A DNA stretch of 64,000 nucleotides from Nemophila menziesii (Eukaryota > Streptophyta > Magnoliopsida > Boraginales > Hydrophyllaceae): contig JARWIR010000005.1 in NCBI GenBank assembly GCA_029959085.1, positions 8,062,501-8,126,500 of the forward strand, read 5' to 3'. The position numbers were made by a program, and so were the translations under genes. Shown here piece by piece: positions 12,122 to 21,577 of the stretch. Positions within the stretch are counted from its first letter, which is position 1; the number at the start of each line of letters is the position of its first letter. The notes beneath the pieces were generated by a model, which worked only from the letters and a program-made list of their open reading frames with translations, had not been told where the DNA came from and searched no databases.

Positions 12122-12690
12122 AAACTCAATTAAATTTTCATGAACAACTTGATGATAAAATATGGGTAGGAAATAGGAAGTGTCATATTGATAAAAAGAA
12201 AAGTAAAATATGAAAGGATATCTTATGTTATATTTGTTTTTATCATAGAAATATGAACATCTGCACACATAAATAAGTACTTCACCAACGTATTTGATTA
12301 ACCACCTATTCACTACCTCTAAACTAAAATGATTATCATCTTGAATATTTTTTCTTATCTAAACAACCACTTACCTATGTTTGGTTTTATAATCAAAATA
12401 GTATTTACACATGCAAATCTAGATACACTTAAATTAAGTTGGTACTTTTTTGTTTTTCCTAAATTCAAATTTTATTTTTTAGGGTCATTATATATACTAT
12501 TTCAACCGAACATAATAGATTTATTAGGAAGTACTTTTTAATGATCTTTGTAAAATTTGTCTTAATAAAGAAAAAATCGTGAATCAATGAACTATCTAAT
12601 ATATAAAAAGAGAATCAATGGTTTTTTCTTTTGTTCGAAAGCATATAATATATTAGATAAAATAATTTAAAATATTACAAATTTAACTAA
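12122..12690. other. Intergenic, nothing recognised
   Basis: AT-rich, only short frames without motifs. Confidence 0.5.
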
Positions 12691-12699
12691 CCCCTTAAG

Positions 12700-14102
12700 G
12701 TTCGTTATCCAAAAGTAGAATGTTAGCTAACTGGATTTGAATGTGGGACTTCTAATTACTAAACGGGGTGCTTAAAAGCTCCTCTTTGGTAACCCAATAA
12801 TCTGCCTTGTTGATACTCCTAGAATTATAATCAAAAGTAGGGTTTGATTGTTCTGCTAAACTATATATATTACAAATACTATTGTTAATTTGATGATAAT
12901 TAATTAGATGGTTGGTATCAAGCGGATGCATAATCTTTTGAGCATCATTCTCAATAATAACTCTTCTAGAAGGAGTAGTCTCTTGCCATTTTTGTAGCTT
13001 TCAAGTCTCAATAACTTTTGCCTCAAGAACCGAATCTGCACTGAATTTCCAACTATTTTCTGATACAAAGGTTCATTAGAATGTCTTACAATGCAAGCTA
13101 CCGCTGCTCCTTTATCCTAAAAGGCAGCATCGTAGTTTATTATTTTATAACAGTTATTGGGTGGTTTTTTGCATTTATCTTTAAATTTAGTTGTATTATC
13201 TATATTATTACCATCTATAATAGTTACCCAACTATTATCATTATTTGTTTGGTCCTTTTTATCCATGAAATTTGTAATATATGGGTTTGAAATTATATAA
13301 TATTCTTTACAGGCTTGTGTAGCATGTATACTAGTACTCAAAGGTTCACATTTTTTATTGTTATATACAAAATTATTTTTATTTTTTCAAATATGTCATG
13401 CTATATTGCATATTATTTCAAGTATTCTATCTTTCTTATAAAAGATTTTTTTATATCACTAATTTGATTTAGTAGCTATTGGTCTAACTATTAGTAGATT
13501 CATTTATGTTTTTACATTTAAAGAACTTTCAAATCATACTTCTTTATCCCCAAGGGTATATGAAAAACATGTGTTCTACAGTTTCAACTTCCATATTATA
13601 GATTTCACAAATATTATCTGCATTATAAGTTTCTAATTTTTGGAAGGTTATTCATTTTTCATACTTGATTTGTATTATTTATAGAAGCAGTAAGTTTACT
13701 TTCTTCTTTTACTTTTGTAGCCTCATTATCTTTTGTTTTCATTTTATGATAAGCCACCTTGACCGTGTTGTTACTATTTTTGCAATAGTTTAAACACATT
13801 TGGTCATGGCAGTAAAATTTAGGTGTAAACATTATTTTGATTTTATTTACTATATCAGGAATATAAATTTTATTCAAAAATTCTATTTTCGTGTTTACTA
13901 ATCCCATTAATAAGTTGTCTGACTATTGTATATTCTGAATTTATTAGTTTTTTTATTTTCAAGGTTATTATTAATCCATTTATCTTTATTAATGTTAATT
14001 AGCGAGCCACCTCCTAATTTCTATTAATAAATGTTTCCCTACCTCGTATGATGTTTTTTTCCTGCCAAAGAAGGTAAACTTCCTAACTTAGCCTCAAGAA
14101 AA
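12700..14102 (-). mobile_element. LINE fragment, RT tail through RNase H
   Basis: The minus strand, read in several frames, gives FLEAKLGSLPSLA, then GGGSLININKDKWI, then NTVKVAYHKM (the 'YSVKSAY'-type motif after the reverse transcriptase), and finally INYDAAFDKGAAVACIVRHS, the start of a LINE-type RNase H domain. Many stops and frameshifts make it a dead 3' part of an L1-like element. It overlaps in content with the separate LINE fragment at 19346-20160. Confidence 0.75.
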
Positions 14103-14528
14103 TCTATATTATATTACAGGCTTTTTTTTATAAGTGGTGGCCAGGATCGTTTCTGGCCAAACATAAGTGATGGCCAGGATCGTTTCTGATCCCACCTATT
14201 TATCATTATCATTAGTCGTATCATTAATGTAATTAAATATCATTCTCTAATTAAAAAAGGAAAAAAAAACCCCAAACAGGATAAGATAAAAGAAAAAATA
14301 ATCAAATAACCTTAAGTCAAACAGAAATCCCTAAACCTACCATCTATAAGCCTATTATATTTTCCTTGATTACCGTTTAACTCAAAAAATTCCCTTTACC
14401 TCCTTAATATTCTCATAAACATATTATTACGATTAAAACTCATCTCATCATACTCGCATTATCAAAAAAACAAAAAAGAATTCTCTTCTCACTCACCAAC
14501 CTACACCAAGCAAACGATATGTGAAAAA

Positions 14529-14645
14529 TGGCTATGTCGGCTCCAGGTCAGCTCAATATGGAGGAATCTCCATCGTGTGGTTCACGAAGCGTTTAGTGCT
14601 TCGACAAATTGGAGCAGATTGGTGAAGGAACTTATGGGTCCGTTT
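14529..14645 (+). pseudogene. CDKC kinase N-terminal fragment with stop
   Basis: Translates as MAMSAPGQLNMEESPS, then GSRSV, a TAG stop, then FDKLEQIGEGTYG. This matches the start of plant C-type cyclin-dependent kinases, including the first part of the ATP-binding glycine loop. The stop sits after GSRSV, just before the kinase domain. After EGTYG the sequence leaves the family, so only the N terminus was captured. It cannot make a kinase. Confidence 0.85.
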
Positions 14646-14723
14646 CTCTTACTTTTTTTCCTTCAATTTTATTAATTAATTATTTCATTCGTTTGTTTAA
14701 TTTCTTCATCATACAAAATTTCA

Positions 14724-14800
14724 TTGGTGATAAACTAAAGGAGTTGTACAAGTCATTTGTGTCTGAATACCCAATTCTATCAATTGAGGACCCATCGAAG
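14724..14800 (+). pseudogene. Enolase exon fragment
   Basis: GDKLKELYKSFVSEYPILSI followed by EDPSK corresponds to the conserved enolase segment ending in SIEDP, which contains active-site region residues. It is followed by a GT donor, after which homology ends. About 25 residues only, so no enzyme function. Confidence 0.75.
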
Positions 14801-14970
14801 GTACTTTATTATTCAGCTTCAAAGTTAAATCAGCTTCTATTGCTCATTAGTTTCACATACTGTTTTTAACAATTTTATTATTGCAGATATAAACTAATAT
14901 CATATTTTTCTTAACTGCAATTTTTTACATTATACGATTCTATTTCTGATTTAGCGTCTTAAAATTGTAG

Positions 14971-15380
14971 GAATTCACGCCGTCTTTTGAAAGTATTATA
15001 CCTCATGAAAGCTCGGGTGATTTGATTATCCAAGTAAGTAAAATTGTTCTTAATTAAAGTTTCGGATTTGATTGAGGTGCAATGAATTTTTCTCATGTTT
15101 TGTGGCTTCGATTTTGCATAGACAGTCACATATGGGACTGCTTCTCCGCTTGGTGTTCCACAACAGGTGTATACAGACACATAATTACTTATCCCAAAAA
15201 CTTCTAATGATCTGAGATCTCTTTTATATTGATATAGGAGACAACACCTTTAGCTGGTTCATCTGCTGGTGCTATTGTCTGTGCAGTAATTGCCTCTGGA
15301 GTAAGTATGGAGACAGCTATGGAAGCTTCAAAAACATTGGCTGAAGATTGTAGGGTAAAAGGAACTGCGTTTCGCCTTGG
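14971..15380 (+). pseudogene. Patatin-like lipase fragment
   Basis: Three exon-like blocks with GT/AG borders. The last (about 15239-15380) reads TPLAGSSAGAIVCAVIASG, then later KTLAEDCRVKGTAFRLG. The GSSAG motif is the catalytic serine elbow of patatin-like phospholipases. The earlier blocks (EFTPSFESIIPHESSGD, TVTYGTASPLGVPQQ) are not assigned and may be decayed or from another gene. The Asp of the catalytic dyad is absent, so this is a fragment. Confidence 0.75.
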
Positions 15381-15598
15381 GGTATGTACATAATTCAATC
15401 TCATCTTCTGGAGAAAAATTTACTAGATGATGTTAAAAATGATTTTTTTTATACATGATCACTATAATTGGAAATGGCCTAGCAGTGTATCTGCTAGATT
15501 GGCTATATTTTATAATATATATGTGATTGATGGAAAATATGATTTTAATTTAGTTATTTCGATGGTAAATATAGGTATTAAGCAAAATTTGCAAGGAA

Positions 15599-16098
15599 AT
15601 GGGAAGTAATGGTGCTGAGAACTCAGGAATTCTTGGGAATGATGAAGGGAGATGCTCCGAGACCACTTTTGAAATTAAGATAAAGACATTGGATTCTCAA
15701 ACATACACAATGCGAGTTGATAAATGTGTAAGTATTAATGTATTATTCATTAAATTTATAGAAATTCCCTCAAAGGTTGCATTTTTATATATCTTTAATG
15801 ACTTTATAATCTGATAATTCATTACAGGTACCAGTTCCTGCATTAAAAGAACATATTGCTACAGTTACAGGTGTTGTAGTGGAACAACAATGTCTTATTT
15901 GCCGTGGAAAAGTTTTAAAAGATGATCAGCTTCTTTCTGCTTATCGTATCCTTTAAATAATTTTTTTTGAGCTCTTCTTTATTATTTACTATTTAAGTTC
16001 CTTAACTGAAGAATTAGATGTTGAAGATGGTCACACATTACACATGGTAGTAAGACAACCCATTGTCCCATCAGGAGAAAATCCTTCCAATAATTCAG
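15599..16098 (+). pseudogene. Ubiquitin-like domain fragment of a CIP73/BAG6-type gene
   Basis: Three exons, 15599-15727, 15838-15945 and 16018-16098, join in frame with GT/AG borders. The product starts MGSNGAENSG and contains TTFEIKIKTLDSQTYTMRVD, VPVPALKEHIATVTGV, CLICRGKVLKDDQLLSAYH and VEDGHTLHMVVRQP, a complete ubiquitin-like domain as at the N terminus of CIP73/Scythe-like proteins. No stop or frameshift lies within these exons. The rest of the large protein is missing, so this is a captured 5' portion, though a short UBL-only protein could in principle be made. Confidence 0.85.
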
Positions 16099-16349
16099 GT
16101 TTCATTGCTTTACAAGTGTTTAAATATAGAGTTTATTATTAAAACATGTTTTTAATATTGCAGAGATCTATTTAGATGGTGAGCAATGTAATGATTGATT
16201 ATTAGCTACAACAAGGGAGCAGGTATTTGATCGAGTCTATAGAGTTTATTATTATTCCTGGAAACTCTTTTGATACTTCGTTTGTATCTGGTAGTGATTT
16301 CCATGTCTGTTGCATACATATATAATTTTCAGTTAATTATGCATAAAGT

Positions 16350-16495
16350 GTACTATAAGGTCCCTGTATCATGCAAAATTTGCTCATAAACCTCTATTTT
16401 TTGGAGTTAATTGCACTACAAGTCCCATATAATACCCCATATTTTATTATACAAACAACATTTGCGCTACAGGTCCCTACATTATACAAAAATTG

Positions 16496-16536
<41 letters not shown>

Positions 16537-16930
16537 CCCGTAAAATGCCAGTCCTGTTTATATTAAATCATAGTTGCAATAAAATTTGCACTATACGTCC
16601 TTATATAATTCAAAATCAGCACAATAGACCCCCTGTATTTGTTTTTTTGGAGCTTCCTATGTTTAATCACTGAAACAACAAAAATTGCACTGTAGGTCCC
16701 TGTATATTGCGAAATTTGCACTGCAGACCCCTATGTAATTTTTGTCAGTCCTTTATATACAAAATAATCTATATTATGCAAAAATTGCACGGTAGGTCCC
16801 TGTATTATGCAAAAATGCACTTTAGTCCCTATATTATGCAAAAATTGCACGGCAGGTCCCTATATTATATAAATTTGAATTAATTGCACTATAGGTCCCT
16901 ATATTATACAAACAATTTTGCACCATTTCC
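16350..16930. repeat. Minisatellite of 'CACTATAGGTCCCTATATTA' units
   Basis: About fifteen degenerate units of 30-40 bp with core AGGTCCCTATATTATGCAAA. It includes an AT dinucleotide run at about 16498-16533. Same family as the array at 6978-7165. Confidence 0.85.
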
Positions 16931-17114
16931 TAATACGGGTGTTTTAACCTTTTGTGAAATGACAGAGGGGTATATTTGTTATTTCAACCATAAATAAAGA
17001 TAATAAAAAGTGAATTACCTCGAGAAAAACAGAACGTTCCATTCTACCATCTTCCAAAAACAAAGCAGATAACAGGCGGTTGATTATTAAACAATGTTTG
17101 TTTGTGTTAATCAG

Positions 17115-17815
17115 GTTCACATGGAAGCTGAAAGAAAGGCACAATTATTTGGAAATACAAGCATGCTAATAAGGTGTATATATATAAATGGAACTGTAAT
17201 TCTTCCTTTTTCTATTTCTTCTAATAAAATTTACCGAAGCATTTTTGTTTAACCAGGGTTGGATCTACGTGCAAACACACCTATTGTGGAACTGTAATTT
17301 TTTGCTGCTTGAAGAATGAGTCTTTAATTGTGGAGTAAACATACCTATTATACTATCAAGCATGTGAATAAAAGATTCTGGTGATAAAATCAACGAACCT
17401 TCTTTACCGGAATACCAAGGTTTTAACTTCTACCTTCATACATTTAATTGACTTTCCATTTGAGCCTGACCTTCACCTTATTTGGTTTGTTTGTGACAGG
17501 TTAGGAAATTTGGGAAGGTGGCAAGAGCTATTTATATCATGAGCTATATTTATTCTGCTCAAAAGCAGTTGGTCGTCAATCACTTAATCTAAGAGTTGAT
17601 TCAGGGAGGTTAGTTAGTAAAGTAGACCATAGATTCAATTACATACCAAATTTTGGTATTAAAATGATGTATTAACAGGTCTAACATGAAAAGGCACTAC
17701 TCACACAGTAGAGGTAGTCTCCAAACAGTAGCAGAGGAAAAATCATTTAATCATTCTGATCCATATTTCATGCTAGCTAGATTATCTGAAAGTGATCTTA
17801 ACCCTGATAAAGGTA
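17115..17815 (+). pseudogene. Unassigned exon-like fragments in the Helitron
   Basis: Short blocks with exon character: VHMEAERKAQLFGNTSMLIR at about 17115-17175, and near 17680-17815 SNMKRHYSHSRGSLQTVAEE, then FNHSDPYFMLARLSESDLN followed by a GT donor. I do not recognise the source genes. Their place among other captured pieces suggests that they are also host exons. Confidence 0.45.
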
Positions 17816-18235
17816 ATGTTAATACCCTTAAATAACTATACAAAATGCAAGTGTTCTCATGTTTAGTTTATGCAGATTTTATGCATGTTTATTGACCGAG
17901 ACCAAGACAACACAAACACAACCATACAAAGTAGTTAATCGAGTATCATAGGATTAACGTAAGAATTCAAATATAACAGACCTTACTCCCTTATATTTTA
18001 GAATGCCGTATTTCAAAAGAGAGGAGTTGCGTGAAAATGTATCTTAAGAATAGCTTATGAGTTTGGAAAAAAATGGAATTTATAAGTAATGATTGTTTCT
18101 CTGTATAAGTTATAGCATCTTAATTCTTCATGAATTTTGTTTAGTAGTCTATAAGCTGATTTTGTTTTTTTGTTTAAAGTGAGGTGAACATTTATATAAC
18201 TGTGTAACACTTATTTTTATTGAAATGTCTTAACA

Positions 18236-18500
18236 ACCTGGAATTGGACCAGTGAAACCATTGTTGAAAAGACTAAGCTTAGTGAGGTAACCTTTATCAC
18301 ACACCGTAAAACAAGTTTGATGACATATCTAGCCATACAATAGGCAAATCATGGCCAAGATTATTCGTGTACAAGCAAATCTTTTCTAACATCCTGTAGC
18401 TTCCTGAATTCATCTGGAATTGAGCCTCTAAGGTTTCCAACAACAAGATCAAATTTCTCACTCCAACCGTCACGACATCCCCTCCTCATATACGTTGTTT
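18236..18500 (-). pseudogene. Leucine-rich repeat protein fragment
   Basis: The minus strand reads NLRGSIPDEFRKLQD and LTKLSLFNNGFTGPIPG, two plant-type LRR units of the receptor-kinase kind. The intervening sequence is out of frame. It runs against the direction of the other captured pieces. Too short to name a gene. Confidence 0.7.
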
Positions 18501-19318
18501 TCAACGCATCACTTCTCATTTGTTAAAAGCCTCCAACACTCAGACAATGACCATTGTAGAATTTTTATAAAAATATAATAAACATCACGACTGTAATTAT
18601 ATTTAAATAAGATAATTTTAAAAATTGTAAAAATGATGACATTATATAAAATATAATTTAATTTTTTACCTTAAATTTGGGTTCTTTGCCAAGGTGGGTT
18701 GATGACGGTGGAGAATGGTGCGAAGATGGGTTTGAAGTTTTATCATATATCGTTGTTAAATTTTTTTTCGAATATAAAAATGTTTCATTGTTTTTCAACG
18801 TTCATTTTTTTTTTCATTTTCCTTTTCCAACGTTTCTGTTTGTATACTTATTTTTTATCTTAAAATTTATTATTTATTTAATATTCCAAATATAAAATTG
18901 AGAAAAAAAAATCGGGAACAAAATTGAATCGGAAAACCGAAAATTTTGAAATAATTAATATGTAGTTCCAATCTGATTCGAAATTTTCAAAAAGATTGGA
19001 ATTTTCGGACTTAAAACATCTCTTTAAATAGAATTTCCGAAAAATCGCTAATCGGAAGCATAAATACATATATAAGATGGTGATTAAATGTAGTGATATA
19101 TTTAATCATTTTTTAAGTTAATATTTACAAGGAATAGAATGATTTACACTTCTTTTAAGTTAATTTTTACAAGTAATAAAATAATTTCGTGTTGCTTTCA
19201 TATTCAATATGTATAATAACCTTAATTTTGTTGATGTTCATGCTTATAATAACGTGTTCCCTTCAATTCTTGGCTCAAATATAAGTTTCATTGCATATCA
19301 GTAGAATTTTATTTTGTA
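18501..19318. other. Non-coding 3' part of the Helitron
   Basis: AT-rich. Positions about 18660-18900 resemble the interior of the inverted-repeat element at 2350-3498 ('gatgggtttgaagttttatc', 'tttattatttatttaatatt'), suggesting a nested fragment. No gene seen. Confidence 0.45.
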
Positions 19319-19345
19319 GTGTCTTCAGACACGGGTGATACCTAG

Positions 19346-20160
19346 TAAGGAAATATTATCGGTATTAATATTTATCTCTCCCTCAAAATTATAAATCCAT
19401 TTATGTTTGGTAATGTTTATGGTTTTATCATCCCCAATATTCTAGTAGGTGTGTTTTATGAAGATTTTTATACTATTGATTAGGCTTTTCCACCCTTAAG
19501 GGGGTGAATGGCCTATCTTGGCTTCAAATAAGTCAGAATTATAGAAATATTTCTCTTTCAGAAGTTTGTAAAGAAGGGATTCTTGATTATTAATATGGTT
19601 CCAGGCTTGTTTTCACAACAAAGCCAGGTTCATCAAATGTATATCTCTAAAACCCACCCCTTTTAAAACTTTGAAATGATTAGAAAGTCCTAATTACTCT
19701 TATGGATTCTCTTTTTTCCATTAGCAGACCACCAAAATATAGAAATAATATTGTATTGCATATATTTTTAGGGATTAAGAATGATTACATAATATAATTA
19801 CAATGACTTTGCAGGATATATTTAATAAGGGTGTCTTTTCCTCCCTATGAGAGGTATAAGGTTTTCCAATTTTTAATTCTTTTTAGGATGTTATCAATTA
19901 TAGATTGAAAATATATGGATTTAGATCTACCCTATTTTGTAGGGATTCCTAGGTAGTTACCTAAGTAATGAACATTTTTCATGTTAAGTCTTTTAACCAT
20001 TATATTTTGAATTACTTATGGTGTATTTGGACTGCAAATTATCCCACATTTGTTAAAGTTTAAAGCAAGGCACGTGACATGTTTATATTTGTAAATGATG
20101 TCCTCAAGGTTTTCTATTTCAGTGTAGTCTTCTTTGAAACATTATCATATACTGGTTGAT
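19346..20160 (-). mobile_element. LINE fragment, reverse transcriptase C-terminal half
   Basis: The minus strand gives, across frames, ALNFNKCGIICSPNT, YLGNYLGIPTK, GFRDIHLMNLALL, then DLFEAKIGHSPP and GDDKTINITKHKWI. These are the ordered motifs of L1-like reverse transcriptases after the catalytic core. Frequent stops show it is dead. Its last motifs are equivalent to those at the start of the fragment at 12700-14102. Confidence 0.8.
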
Positions 20161-20450
20161 TTAACACTGCTTACTCTGATTTTGGAAATATGTTAATTGA
20201 TATTTGTAATTGTTCTACCTCCTACTAACTTTTGTGATATTTCAGGTACGTTGAATACAAACATATACAAGTTCTACACCATGACCTTTGATCGAAAGCC
20301 CACTTGTGGCAATACCCTCCCATATATTTTGACTTTGATATTTACTCGTTACTCAAATTTTGTAAAAGTTTGTCCGTGTGTGTTGTTAGGAATGAGAAGG
20401 GAAACCGATCAATGGAGTGACTAATGCGTCCGAGACCGCTTAGACTATTG
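20161..20450. repeat. Fragment related to the copia repeats at 28365 and 55560
   Basis: Contains 'tctacctcctactaactttt' followed by 'gtgatatttcaggtacgttgaat', resembling 'tctacctactactaatgttt' near 28390 and its counterpart near 55585. Too short to classify alone. Confidence 0.4.
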
Positions 20451-21577
20451 AAGTCAGAGTTAGAAGGTTGCCTGTAGCGAGCATGGATGCAAACTGTTTC
20501 TCGTTTATAGCGTGATTATAGAGAATGATGGTGCAGACATCATCAAACAACATCTTGCTAGGAGTTGTTTGTAATATTTTGCATATTTATATAATATATT
20601 AGGAATCATTACTTTCTATTCAAACACTTGTAAACTACAGTTCATTTGTATTCAGAGAGACAATAATTGTGTTATCGATCGAGTAGCTAAATTGAAGAAT
20701 TATTACTTTATATATAGTTTACATCTTTATGTCTCGTCCACTTAAGTAGTTTCCTTTTTTATATTGATTACCGATCTTTGGAGATCGATTAATTTTTTAA
20801 TATATTATTTTTTATTTTAAAAGAATTACCCCATAACCTAACAAATAAGTAATAAGGAAGACAACAGATCAAATATTCTCGAAAAATATCATAACCACAT
20901 CCACATTTATTAAGAAAAACGATAATCAAATCCGTATCCATTAACCATCAGAATTTAAACTTATTTACCAAATCTGTAACTGCGACTGATGCGATTTATT
21001 TACGGTTGAAATGCACACACACTGTTTAATAGGCTTAAATAAAACATTCTAATAAAACATTTTTAAATTCTAAAACCTAGCTACATAATTTTTATAGACT
21101 AGAAATTATGCAATATAATAATAAAGTAGATAGTAATTAATTTTTTTATGCATGAAATAATTTTATTTGGTTGATGTTATAGGTAGAAATTATATAAAAT
21201 ATATATATAGTATTATATTTATTTTTATATTATTCATATTTATTCAGAGTTAAATTATTCGTTGAACTATTGTAACGGGTAATTCATCGATTATCTTTTA
21301 TGAGAATCAAATTTTCATGACGCACCATCAGTTCGGCTAACAAATTTTTTATCGAATTAGATATGGGCTAGTATCTTAACCATGGCCCTTCCTAATTAGT
21401 AGACCAAGTAATCCACAAAGAACACGATACCCACATCAATTTAACAGGAAAATACAGGATTTACACCTTTCCTCGAGTCCGTCACTCAAATTTATTCCGT
21501 TTCCTGGTTTTCCCATTTCCCCTTTCCATCAATATATTAGCTACCCCGTGGACCCAAATCTTACAACGTCGAACAAA
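20451..21577 (+). promoter_or_regulatory. Upstream region of B3 gene copy 1, with an insertion
   Basis: Matches the upstream region of copy 3 ('catcttgctaggagttgttt', 'acagttcatttgtattca'). Near 20830-20855 and 21395-21420 it also matches a segment that is contiguous in copies 2 and 3, so about 540 bp between them is extra in copy 1. A TATATTA stretch lies about 45 bp before the start codon. Core promoter elements cannot be proven. Confidence 0.5.

Larger units (their letters stand above)
14103..19345 (+). mobile_element. Chimeric Helitron carrying several host gene fragments
   Basis: The 3' end is well marked: a GTGTCTTCAGACAC hairpin (19319-19332), nine bases, then CTAG (19342-19345) followed by T. 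The proposed 5' end TCTATATTATATTA at 14103 follows an A, giving the expected A|T insertion context, but LINE-like sequence may run a few bases past it, so this border is provisional. No Rep/helicase is encoded, so the element is non-autonomous. Inside are pieces of CDKC, enolase, a patatin-like lipase, a CIP73-type UBL protein and an LRR protein, as well as unassigned exons and a minisatellite. Most captured pieces share the element's orientation. Confidence 0.75.

Noticed and set aside
14529..14869. Functional CDK or enolase gene
   Set aside because: Only short N-terminal or internal pieces are present, the CDKC piece has a stop, and neither continues.
16371..16673. 100-residue frame in the Helitron
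   Set aside because: Covers the minisatellite and an AT dinucleotide run; the peptide is repeat-derived.
13900..19560. A single LINE cleanly split by the Helitron
   Set aside because: The flanks repeat the same LINE motifs, so they cannot be two halves of one copy without duplication.
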